Source: Komagataeibacter swingsii
GTDB lineage: Bacteria > Pseudomonadota > Alphaproteobacteria > Acetobacterales > Acetobacteraceae
Assembly: GCF_003207895.1 (NCBI RefSeq)
Contig: NZ_NKUB01000004.1
Span: 159,629-223,628 of the forward strand
Reading direction: 5' to 3'
DNA: 64,000 nt
In this document: positions 55,542 to 63,697 of the stretch, in pieces
Layout of the letters: each line of letters starts with the position of its first letter
How positions within the stretch are numbered: position 1 is the first letter of the stretch
Translations under genes and position numbers: made by a program
The notes under the pieces: model-generated
The model's database searches: none
What the model saw: the letters and a program-made list of their open reading frames with translations, nothing else
What the model was told of the DNA's origin: nothing

Positions 55542-58418
55542 ATGGCGGGCGTAGATATTCTTTCGACCGCATTCAGCGGCGCCAATACGGCCTACCTGGC
55601 TGAATTGTATGCGCGCTGGGTGGCCGATCCCAACAGCGTCGATCCTTCCTTTGCCTCCCTGTTCCAGGAACTGCATGAGGACGGGCCGGAAATCGTTCAT
55701 GATGCGGAAGGGGCGTCGTGGGCGCCCCGGCCGCACATCATCACCGGCGACGAACCCGAACCCCTGCCGGGCGGCCAGAAGCCGGCGGGCGTGACAGCCG
55801 AAGGGCTGCGGGCGGCCGCGGATGACAGCCTGCGGGCAACCCAGTTGATCCGTGCGTTCCGTGTGCGTGGCCATCTCGAGGCCCGCCTGGACCCGCTGGG
55901 CCTGCAGGTGCCCCAGCCCCATGCCGACCTTGACCCGGCAACCTATGGCTTCGGCCCCAAGGACCTTGATCGCCCGATCTACCTTGGCCACACCGTCGCC
56001 AGCCTGATCGGGACCGACACCGCGACCATCAACCAGGTACTCGATGCCCTGCGTTCGGTCTATTGCGGGCCGATCGGGGCCGAGTTCATGCACATTCAGG
56101 ACCCCGAGCAGCGCATGTGGGTGCAGGCGCGGCTGGAAGGTGACAACTGGCGCAAGGGCGCAAGCCCCGAGCAGAAGAAGGTCATCCTGCAGCAACTGAC
56201 CGAAGCCGAGGGGTTCGAATCCTTCTGCCAGAAGCGTTACGTCGGCACCAAGCGCTTCGGCCTAGAGGGCGAGGACGTGACCATCCCCGCGCTGCACGCG
56301 ATCATTGACCAGGCGGCCGCCGGCGGCGTGCGCTCGGTGGCCATCGGCATGCCGCACCGTGGGCGCCTGAATACGCTGGTCAACATCGTGCGCAAGCCCT
56401 ACACCGCCATTTTCAGCGAATTCGCCGGTGCGTCCTTCAAGCCTGACGACGTGCAGGGGTCGGGCGATGTGAAATACCATCTCGGCACCTCCACCGATGT
56501 CGAGATCGGGGGCACCCCGGTCCATATCTCGCTCCAGCCCAACCCCTCGCACCTTGAGGCGGTGGACCCGGTCGTGATCGGCAAGGTCCGCGCGACGCAG
56601 GATGATGACGACCCCCACCAGCGCGGCCGCCACATGGGCCTGCTGCTGCATGGTGACGCGGCGTTCGCCGGGCAGGGCATCGTGTATGAAACGCTGGCCA
56701 TGTCGCAGCTGATCGGCTACCGCACCGGCGGCACGATCCACGTCGTGGTCAACAACCAGATCGGCTTCACCACCGTATCGGTCCACTCCTTCTCCGGCCT
56801 TTACTGCACGGACGTGGCCAAGGCGGTGCAGGCCCCGATCCTGCATGTAAACGGCGACGAGCCGGAAGCGGTGATCTACTGTTCGCGCCTTGCGGCCGAG
56901 TTCCGCCAGAAATTCGCATCCGACGTGGTGCTGGACATCGTGGGCTATCGCCGTCACGGCCATAACGAGTCCGATGAGCCGTCGTTTACCCAGCCCATCA
57001 TGTACAAGGCCATTGCCGCGCGCCCGACCATCCGCACGCTGTATTCCGACCGCCTGGTGCGCGAGGGCGTCGTGACCGAGGCGGAGGTCACGGCCGAGTG
57101 GGATGGCTTCCATAACAAGCTGGAAGAAGCCTACCAGGCGGCCCAGGGCTACAAGCCCAACAAGGCTGACTGGCTGGAAGGCGCGTGGAAGGGCCTCAAG
57201 CCCCCGCCGGTGGATACCACCCTTCCCGCACCGGAAACCGGCGTCGCCATTGACCGGTTGAAGGAAGTGGGGGCGGCGCTGGCCCATGTGCCCGATGATT
57301 TCAACGCCAACCCCAAGATCGTCCGCCAGCTCAAGGCCAAGGCCAAGATGTTCGAGACGGGCGAGGGCATCGACTGGGCCACGGGTGAGGCGCTGGGCTT
57401 CGGCACGCTGCTGCTGGACAGGCACCATGTCCGCCTGTCGGGCGAGGACTGCCAGCGCGGCACCTTCAGCCAGCGCCATGCGGTGCTGATCGACCAGATC
57501 AACCAGAACACCTATGTGCCGCTGAACAACATCGCCAAGGACCAGGCCGCGATCGAGATCTATAACTCGCTGCTGTCCGAATTCGGCGTGCTCGGCTTCG
57601 AATATGGCTACTCGCTGGCCGACCCGAACGCGCTGGTGCTGTGGGAGGCGCAGTTCGGTGACTTCGCCAACGGCGCGCAGGTCATCATCGACCAGTTCAT
57701 CGCATCGGGCGAGACCAAGTGGCTGCGCATGTCCGGCCTGGTCATGCTGCTGCCGCACGGGTACGAAGGGCAGGGGCCGGAACATTCCTCCGCCCGTCTG
57801 GAGCGTTACCTCCAGCTCTGCGCGGAAAACAACATGCGCGTGTGCAACCTGACCACGCCGGCCAACTACTACCATGCCCTGCGTCGCCAGCTGTTCCTGG
57901 ATTACCGCAAGCCGCTGATCATCATGACGCCGAAATCCCTGCTGCGTAACAAGCTGGCGGTGTCGGAACTGAAGGATTTCGGTCCGGGCACGCGCTTCCT
58001 GCCGGTGATCGGTGAAATCGACCAGATCGCCGCCCCCGCCAAGGTGGACCGCGTGGTGATCTGTTCGGGCAAGGTCTATTACGACCTGCTGACCGAGCGC
58101 CGTGAGCGCAAGCTGGACAACGTCGCCATCATCCGGCTGGAACAGTTCTATCCCTTCCCCGAAAAGCTGCTGGCGGAAGAACTGGCCCGCTACCCGCAGG
58201 CCAAGGTGATCTGGTGCCAGGAAGAGCCGGAAAACATGGGTGGATGGAACTTTGTCGATCGCCTGATCGAAGGCGTGCTGACATCCGTGGGCCACAAGAG
58301 CACACGGCCGACCTATGTCGGGCGCGTGGCGGCGGCCAGCCCCGCCACGGGCCTTGCGAAGGTTCATGTCGCCGAGCAGACGGCGCTGGTGAACAAGGCG
58401 CTGGGCGTCAGCGCCTGA
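55542..58418 (+). CDS. sucA: 2-oxoglutarate dehydrogenase E1 component
   Basis: Thiamine-diphosphate-dependent decarboxylating subunit that converts 2-oxoglutarate and hands succinyl groups to the E2 lipoyl domain. The 958-residue protein has the N-terminal AELYARWVADPNSVDPSF region and TDTATINQVLD. IGMPHRGRLNTLVNI, GDVKYHLG, LQPNPSHLEAVDPVV, the TPP-binding YRRHGHNESDEPSFTQP and GYEGQGPEHSSARLER follow. ATG 55542 follows GAGGAG at 11 bases. It is first in sucA-sucB-lpd, with a hairpin leader upstream. Confidence 0.97.
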   Translation: MAGVDILSTAFSGANTAYLAELYARWVADPNSVDPSFASLFQELHEDGPEIVHDAEGASWAPRPHIITGDEPEPLPGGQKPAGVTAEGLRAAADDSLRATQLIRAFRVRGHLEARLDPLGLQVPQPHADLDPATYGFGPKDLDRPIYLGHTVASLIGTDTATINQVLDALRSVYCGPIGAEFMHIQDPEQRMWVQARLEGDNWRKGASPEQKKVILQQLTEAEGFESFCQKRYVGTKRFGLEGEDVTIPALHAIIDQAAAGGVRSVAIGMPHRGRLNTLVNIVRKPYTAIFSEFAGASFKPDDVQGSGDVKYHLGTSTDVEIGGTPVHISLQPNPSHLEAVDPVVIGKVRATQDDDDPHQRGRHMGLLLHGDAAFAGQGIVYETLAMSQLIGYRTGGTIHVVVNNQIGFTTVSVHSFSGLYCTDVAKAVQAPILHVNGDEPEAVIYCSRLAAEFRQKFASDVVLDIVGYRRHGHNESDEPSFTQPIMYKAIAARPTIRTLYSDRLVREGVVTEAEVTAEWDGFHNKLEEAYQAAQGYKPNKADWLEGAWKGLKPPPVDTTLPAPETGVAIDRLKEVGAALAHVPDDFNANPKIVRQLKAKAKMFETGEGIDWATGEALGFGTLLLDRHHVRLSGEDCQRGTFSQRHAVLIDQINQNTYVPLNNIAKDQAAIEIYNSLLSEFGVLGFEYGYSLADPNALVLWEAQFGDFANGAQVIIDQFIASGETKWLRMSGLVMLLPHGYEGQGPEHSSARLERYLQLCAENNMRVCNLTTPANYYHALRRQLFLDYRKPLIIMTPKSLLRNKLAVSELKDFGPGTRFLPVIGEIDQIAAPAKVDRVVICSGKVYYDLLTERRERKLDNVAIIRLEQFYPFPEKLLAEELARYPQAKVIWCQEEPENMGGWNFVDRLIEGVLTSVGHKSTRPTYVGRVAAASPATGLAKVHVAEQTALVNKALGVSA

Positions 58419-58447
58419 GGGCAACGGGCCTTGCGCATAAAGGATAC

Positions 58448-58471
58448 GGGCGCGGCGTTCCGGCCGCGCCC
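58448..58471 (+). other. Intercistronic hairpin sucA-sucB
   Basis: Perfect 9-bp stem GGGCGCGGC (58448-58456) with GCCGCGCCC (58463-58471), loop 6, in the 124-base gap between sucA and sucB. No T-run follows, so it is more likely an mRNA-stabilising or attenuating structure than a terminator. Confidence 0.55.
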
Positions 58472-58542
58472 CTGAATAACGATAAGGCCGCCCGGGCGCG
58501 CGATTGGGGCGCCAGGGTGGCCAAGGGATTGGGAATCAAAAG

Positions 58543-59799
58543 ATGTCTGCCGAGATCAAGGTACCGACACTGGGCGAAAGTGTTACCACTGCAACCGTTG
58601 CCAAATGGCTGAAGCATCCGGGCGATGCCGTGAACGAAGATGATCCGTTGGTGGAACTGGAAACCGACAAGGTCAGCGTGGAAGTTCCCGCCCCGCAGGC
58701 CGGCGTGCTTGGCCCGCTGCTGGTTCCCGAGGGCGCGGAAGTCGAGGTCGGCACCGTGCTGTCCACCATCGAGGTCGGAAACGGCGCGGCCCCCAAGGCC
58801 GCCGCGGCACCCGCGCCGAAAAAGGAAGCCGCCCCCGCGGGCGTGCAGGCCCAGCCTGCGACCCCGGGACCCGTCGCCCGCCCGGCAACGCCGCCGTCCG
58901 ATGTCGCGGCCCAGGGGGCTGCCGTGGCCTTCCCGAGCGCGCGCAAGATGATGGCCGAGCAGGGCGTGTCCGCAGCTCAGGTCGGCACCGGCACCGGCAA
59001 GGATGGCCGCATTACCAAGGGGGATGTGCAGTCGTTCCTGTCGCAGCCGCGCGTGGCCCAGCCTGCCGCCGCCGCCCGCCCGCCGCGTCAGGATGACCCG
59101 CGTGAGGAACGCGTGAAGATGACGCGCCTGCGCCGCACCATCGCGCGTCGCCTGAAGGATGCGCAGAACACCGCCGCCCTGCTGACTACCTTCAACGAGG
59201 TGGACATGTCGGCGGTGATGCAGATGCGCGCCGAATACAAGGACCTGTTCATCAAGAAGCATAACGGCGTGAAGCTGGGCTTCATGTCCATCTTCAGCCG
59301 CGCGGTGATCGCGGCATTGCAGGAATTCCCCGCCATCAACGCCGAAATCGACGGCGATGACGTGATCTACCGTGAATTCGTGAACCTTGGCATTGCCGTG
59401 GGCGGCCCCAACGGGCTGGTCGTGCCCGTGATCCGCGATGCGGACAAGATGGGCTTCGCCCAGATCGAGGCCGCCATCGCAGGCTTTGGCAAGAAGGCGC
59501 GCGAAGGCACGCTGAAGATTGACGAACTGTCGGGTGGCACGTTCTCGATCACCAATGGCGGCATCTATGGCTCGCTCATGTCCACGCCCATCATCAACGC
59601 GCCGCAGTCGGCCATCCTTGGCATGCACGCCATCCAGGACCGCCCGGTGGCCGTGAACGGGCAGGTGGTGATCCGTCCGATGATGTATATCGCGCTGACC
59701 TACGATCACCGGATCGTGGATGGCAAGGAAGCGGTCAGCTTCCTTGTGCGGGTCAAGCAGAACGTGGAAGACCCGCGCCGTCTGCTGCTGCAGGTCTGA
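58543..59799 (+). CDS. sucB: Dihydrolipoyllysine succinyltransferase (E2 of 2-oxoglutarate dehydrogenase)
   Basis: Core E2 subunit. The 418-residue protein has one N-terminal lipoyl domain with lipoyl-Lys43 ([11 protein letters not shown]), an Ala/Pro-rich linker, and a peripheral subunit-binding domain ([20 protein letters not shown]). The catalytic acyltransferase domain ends with [18 protein letters not shown], which contains the catalytic His and Asp. ATG 58543 is selected because [12 protein letters not shown] is the family N-terminus; the open frame extends to 58504. Confidence 0.96.
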   Translation: MSAEIKVPTLGESVTTATVAKWLKHPGDAVNEDDPLVELETDKVSVEVPAPQAGVLGPLLVPEGAEVEVGTVLSTIEVGNGAAPKAAAAPAPKKEAAPAGVQAQPATPGPVARPATPPSDVAAQGAAVAFPSARKMMAEQGVSAAQVGTGTGKDGRITKGDVQSFLSQPRVAQPAAAARPPRQDDPREERVKMTRLRRTIARRLKDAQNTAALLTTFNEVDMSAVMQMRAEYKDLFIKKHNGVKLGFMSIFSRAVIAALQEFPAINAEIDGDDVIYREFVNLGIAVGGPNGLVVPVIRDADKMGFAQIEAAIAGFGKKAREGTLKIDELSGGTFSITNGGIYGSLMSTPIINAPQSAILGMHAIQDRPVAVNGQVVIRPMMYIALTYDHRIVDGKEAVSFLVRVKQNVEDPRRLLLQV

Positions 59800-59807
59800 T
59801 GCCTGCC

Positions 59808-59832
59808 GGGGCCGCGTCCACTGCGCGGCCCC
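59808..59832 (+). other. Intercistronic hairpin sucB-lpd
   Basis: Perfect 9-bp stem GGGGCCGCG (59808-59816) with CGCGGCCCC (59824-59832), loop TCCACTG, in the 69-base gap between sucB and lpd. No T-run. It is similar in place and GC content to the hairpin between sucA and sucB. Confidence 0.55.
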
Positions 59833-59868
59833 TACGCGCAACCGCATAGCAAGCAGGACTGAATAGAC

Positions 59869-61608
59869 ATGACAATCGACATCAAGGTGCCCACGCTGGG
59901 CGAAAGTGTGACCACGGCTACGGTCAGCAAATGGCTGAAACAGCCCGGTGACGCCGTGAATGCGGATGAACCGATCGCCGAGCTGGAAACCGACAAGGTC
60001 AGCGTGGAAGTCCCGGCCCCGCAGGCTGGCGTGCTGGGCGCGCATGCCGTCAAGGAAGGTGACGAGGTCGAGGTCGGCACCGTGCTGACCACGCTTACGC
60101 CCGGTGCCGGCGGCAAGTCCGCCACGGCTCCCGCTGCCGCTGCCGTCAAACCGGCCCAGCCCGCACCGGTCGCAGCAGCCCCCGCTGCCGCACCCGCGCC
60201 CAAGGCCAGCGCCCCGGCCGAGACGGATTACGATGTGATCGTGATCGGCGCCGGTCCCGGTGGTTATGTGTGCGCCATCCGCGCAGCCCAGCTTGGTTTC
60301 AAGGTGGCCTGCGTGGAAAAGCGCGCGACGCTGGGGGGCACCTGCCTCAATGTTGGCTGTATCCCGTCCAAGGCGCTGCTGCAGCAGTCCGAGAATTTCC
60401 ACGCCGCCAAGGATGAATATGCCGATATGGGCATCATCATCGACAGCGTGAAGCTGGATCTGGCGAAGATGATGGCGCGCAAGCAGTCCGTGGTCGAAGC
60501 CAACGTCAAGGGCGTGGAGTTCCTGTTCAAGAAGAACAAGATCACCTGGCTCAAGGGCACCGGCAAGGTTGAGGGCACGGGCCGCATCACGGTCGATGGC
60601 AAGCCGGTCACGGCCAAGCATATCGTCATCGCCAGCGGCAGCGACAGCGCGGGTCTGCCCGGCGTGGATGTTGATGAAAAGCAGATCGTCACCTCCACCG
60701 GCGCGCTTGAACTCTCCGCCGTTCCCAAGAAGATGGTGGTGATCGGCGGCGGCGTGATCGGGCTTGAGCTGGGCAGCGTATGGCACCGGCTTGGCGCGGA
60801 CGTGACGGTCATCGAATACCTCGACCGCCTGGTGCCGGGTACCGATAACGAAGTGGCCAAGGCATTCCAGCGCATCCTGACCAAGCAGGGCCTGAAGATG
60901 AAGCTGGGCCACAAGGTGACCAGGGCGGAAAAATCCGCCAAGGGCGTGACCCTGACCGTGGAACCCGCGCAGGGCGGGACGGCGGAAACGCTGGAAGCCG
61001 ACGTGGTGCTGCTGGCCATTGGCCGCACGGCGGCCAGCAAGGGGTTCGGGCTTGAGGAAGCGGGCATCGAACTGGACAAGCGCGGCCGGATCGTGACCAA
61101 CGCGCATTACGCCACCAGCGTGCCGGGCATCTATGCCATTGGCGACGTGATCGCAGGCCCGATGCTGGCGCACAAGGCCGAGGAAGAAGGCGTTGCCGTG
61201 GCCGAACTGCTGGCCGGTCAGGCAGGGCATGTCAATTACGGCGCCATCCCCGCCGTGGTCTACACCTGGCCGGAGGTCGCGACCGTTGGCAAGACGGAAG
61301 AAAACCTGAAGGAAGAAGGTGTTTCCTACAAGGTTGGCAAATTCCCCTTCACCGCCAATGGCCGTGCGCGGGCCATCGGCATGACGGACGGGTTTGTGAA
61401 GGTACTGGCCGATTCCACCACCGATCAGGTGCTGGGCGTGCATATCATCGGCCCGATGGCGGGCGAACTGATTGCCGAATGCACCATGGCGATTGAGTTC
61501 GGCGCATCGTCGGAAGATATCGCGCGCACCTGCCACGCCCATCCCACGCTGAGCGAGGCGGTCAAGGAAGCGGCGCTGGATGTGGACAAGCGCGCCATCC
61601 ATATCTGA
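59869..61608 (+). CDS. lpd: Dihydrolipoyl dehydrogenase with N-terminal lipoyl domain
   Basis: E3 flavoenzyme that reoxidises dihydrolipoyl groups with NAD+. The 579-residue protein is a fusion. Residues 1-80 form a lipoyl domain (lipoyl-Lys43 in [11 protein letters not shown]) very similar to that of SucB, followed by an Ala/Pro-rich linker. The E3 domains have FAD-binding VIVIGAGPGGYVCAIRAA, the redox disulfide Cys159/Cys164 (GGTCLNVGCIPSK), NAD-binding VIGGGVIGLELGS and the C-terminal HAHPTLSE with catalytic His-Glu. Lipoyl-E3 fusions are known in several bacteria. It shares the sucA-sucB operon and is followed by a terminator. Confidence 0.96.
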   Translation: MTIDIKVPTLGESVTTATVSKWLKQPGDAVNADEPIAELETDKVSVEVPAPQAGVLGAHAVKEGDEVEVGTVLTTLTPGAGGKSATAPAAAAVKPAQPAPVAAAPAAAPAPKASAPAETDYDVIVIGAGPGGYVCAIRAAQLGFKVACVEKRATLGGTCLNVGCIPSKALLQQSENFHAAKDEYADMGIIIDSVKLDLAKMMARKQSVVEANVKGVEFLFKKNKITWLKGTGKVEGTGRITVDGKPVTAKHIVIASGSDSAGLPGVDVDEKQIVTSTGALELSAVPKKMVVIGGGVIGLELGSVWHRLGADVTVIEYLDRLVPGTDNEVAKAFQRILTKQGLKMKLGHKVTRAEKSAKGVTLTVEPAQGGTAETLEADVVLLAIGRTAASKGFGLEEAGIELDKRGRIVTNAHYATSVPGIYAIGDVIAGPMLAHKAEEEGVAVAELLAGQAGHVNYGAIPAVVYTWPEVATVGKTEENLKEEGVSYKVGKFPFTANGRARAIGMTDGFVKVLADSTTDQVLGVHIIGPMAGELIAECTMAIEFGASSEDIARTCHAHPTLSEAVKEAALDVDKRAIHI

Positions 61609-61626
61609 ACGGGCACGCCAGAAATA

Positions 61627-61670
61627 AAACCCACCCGGCAGGTCCGCTGCTGGGTGGGTTTTTATTTATA
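61627..61670. terminator. Terminator of the sucA-sucB-lpd operon
   Basis: Stem AAAACCCACCCGGCAG (61627-61642) with CTGCTGGGTGGGTTTT (61648-61663), a single C-to-U wobble, loop 5, then T-rich tail; A-rich on the left, so bidirectional is possible. It starts 19 bases after the lpd stop. Confidence 0.88.
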
Positions 61671-61807
61671 AAAAATCATTCTATTTGAATTTATTTTAAA
61701 TAATAATGGATATATAATCCATAATATGAAAACTTATTCAGTTAACTATTTAATATAAGTGATTTTAATAGTTTAATCCACGCCAAATTATTGTTCATGA
61801 TAAAAAT
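61671..61807. other. AT-rich spacer between lpd terminator and repeat
   Basis: About 137 bases of markedly AT-rich DNA with scattered ATAATT/TTATAA words and no coding potential. It contrasts with the GC-rich neighbours. Nothing functional recognised. Confidence 0.5.
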
Positions 61808-61890
61808 AAAAGTTTTTGGGTGCCGCCTTTTTCCAAAAAGGCGGCGTTCTTTAAAGCTTTTTGAAAAAAGCTTCACCAAAAACTTCTTTA
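61808..61890. repeat. Interspersed double-hairpin repeat, copy 3
   Basis: AAAAGTTTTTGGG, then the GC stem GCCGCCTTTTT with CCAAAAAGGCGGC, then AAAGCTTTTTGAAAAAAGCTT and CCAAAAACTT. It lies between lpd (+) and the PAS-GGDEF-EAL gene (-), both convergent, in the same orientation as copies 1 and 2. Left arm and right arm ends are inverted repeats. Confidence 0.85.
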
Positions 61891-61907
61891 TGGCCTAACG
61901 CGCGGGT

Positions 61908-63641
61908 TTACGCGGTCGTGGGGGCGGGGTTCCACGCATCCTCACGCGTGATGCGGATCAGTTCCGTGGCGGAAACCGCACGCGAGATGAAGAAGCCCTG
62001 CACATAGTCCACACCCAGCGCGCGCACGGTGTCGAACTCTTCCAGTGTTTCCACGCCCTCCACCGTTACGGCCAGGTTGTAGCCATGGCCCAGTTTGATG
62101 AGGGAGGCCAGCAGGCTGCGTGCCTTGGCATCGGTCGCAATGTCACGCACAAGGCAGCGGTCCAGCTTCAGTGATTGCAGCGGCAGTTCCCGCAGCGTGG
62201 ACAGGCGCACCGTGCCATACCCGAAATTGTCCATGGCCAGCCCGAACCCGTCTTCCGCCAGCCCGCGCAGGCGCAGGCGGCTTTTTTCCGCCCGCCGTCC
62301 CTGCAGCATCTGTTCGGTGACTTCCAGCATGAAGGTGCTGGGGTCAAGGTTGAGTTGCCGGATCTCGCTGAACAGGTCGATCTGCTGTTCCAGGTTCAGC
62401 AGGTCCAGATGCGACAGGTTGACCGCCAGCCGCAGGCTGGGCAGCCCTGCTTCCTTCCATTTCTGGATGTCGTCATGGAAGGACTGCACCAGGTGCGTTT
62501 CCATGATCTGGGCCAGCGCCGAATCCGCGAATACATCGGTGAACGCACCGGCGGACAGCAGCCCGCGTTCGGGATGGTGCCAGCGCATCAGGGCTTCCGC
62601 CTGTTCGATCCGGCCGGTACGGGCGTTCAGTATGGGCTGGTAGTAAACCTCGAACTGCTTTTGCGCGACACCCTGCCGGGCCTCGGACAGGATCTTGGCG
62701 CGTTCCATCGTGGTCCTGTGCAGGCTGGGCGTGAACATGCGCGCCTGCTTGCCGCCCGCCTGCTTGGCGGCATAGACCGCGACATCGGCGTTCTTCTGCA
62801 GGGCCTCCAGCGATTCCTCGCCGGTGATGGGGGTGGCCCCGATACTGCCGGAAATGCGCACGGTGGCGCTGTCCAGCATGATCGGTTCTTCCAGCAGGTT
62901 CTGGATCCTGTTCAGGATGGTCTGCAACGGCATGAGCTTCAGGCTGTGATGCAGGATCACCGCGAATTCATCCCCGCCCAGACGGCTGATGGCATCCTGC
63001 GACCCGATCAGTTCGATCAGGCGCGTCGCAATGGTCTTGAGCACCTCGTCACCCGCATGGTGGCCGTGGATGTCATTGACGGGCTTGAACCCGTCAAGGT
63101 CGAACATCACCAGCACCTGCGGGTCGGCATTGCGGCGTTTGCTCGCTTCCACGGCGGTGACAAGGCTGGCATTGAACCCGCCACGGTTCAGCAGCCCGGT
63201 CATCACATCGGTCGCGGCCTGCTTTTTCAGCCGCACCTTGGTGTTCATAAGCTCGGTAATCTCGAAACGGGTCGCGACAAACCCGCTTATTTCCCCGTTT
63301 GCGTTCTTGTGGGGGATGATGGTGGTCGCCACCCAGTAATGGCTGCCATCCTTGGCACGGTTGCACAGGTTGCCATGCCACGTCTGCCCCGAATACAGGG
63401 TCCGGTACATGTCCCGGAAAAAAGTCTTGTTATGCTCGCCCGAATTCAGGATGCGATGGGTATGGCCCAGCAGTTCTTCACGCGAGTACTGGCTGATCTG
63501 GCAGAATTTGTCGTTGACATAGGTAATGATCCCCTTGCGGTCGGTCACGGCGACAATAAGGACGTTATCGACCACGTCCGCCCAGAAATCGGCATCTTCA
63601 TGGGTTAGGGCACGAAGCCTGTTATCATGGGGTGCGGACAT
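61908..63641 (-). CDS. PAS-GGDEF-EAL c-di-GMP signalling protein with altered EAL motif
   Basis: A 577-residue cytosolic regulator. An N-terminal PAS domain (DNVLIVAVTDRKGIITYVND, YWVATTIIP) is followed by GGDEF at 222-226 (RLGGDEFAV, diguanylate cyclase signature intact). The EAL domain has EAL at 349-351 (AEALMRW), VNLS, EVTE, LKLD and VEGVET. The metal-binding DDFGTG position reads DNFGYG (Asp471, Asn472), so phosphodiesterase activity is doubtful. In cellulose-producing Komagataeibacter such PAS-GGDEF-EAL enzymes set c-di-GMP for cellulose synthase; that link here is inference. Which activity prevails cannot be told from the sequence. Confidence 0.9.
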   Translation of the reverse strand: MSAPHDNRLRALTHEDADFWADVVDNVLIVAVTDRKGIITYVNDKFCQISQYSREELLGHTHRILNSGEHNKTFFRDMYRTLYSGQTWHGNLCNRAKDGSHYWVATTIIPHKNANGEISGFVATRFEITELMNTKVRLKKQAATDVMTGLLNRGGFNASLVTAVEASKRRNADPQVLVMFDLDGFKPVNDIHGHHAGDEVLKTIATRLIELIGSQDAISRLGGDEFAVILHHSLKLMPLQTILNRIQNLLEEPIMLDSATVRISGSIGATPITGEESLEALQKNADVAVYAAKQAGGKQARMFTPSLHRTTMERAKILSEARQGVAQKQFEVYYQPILNARTGRIEQAEALMRWHHPERGLLSAGAFTDVFADSALAQIMETHLVQSFHDDIQKWKEAGLPSLRLAVNLSHLDLLNLEQQIDLFSEIRQLNLDPSTFMLEVTEQMLQGRRAEKSRLRLRGLAEDGFGLAMDNFGYGTVRLSTLRELPLQSLKLDRCLVRDIATDAKARSLLASLIKLGHGYNLAVTVEGVETLEEFDTVRALGVDYVQGFFISRAVSATELIRITREDAWNPAPTTA

Positions 63642-63697
63642 TCTGGTACCTCGGATACGGAGCAGGAAACGGGTAATTACCTGTAGGCAGTCTAGTG

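Noticed and set aside
58408..61602. A 1064-residue minus-strand open frame opposite sucB and lpd
   Set aside because: It crosses two well-identified genes and their intergenic hairpin. Composition is typical of an antisense frame in GC-rich DNA.
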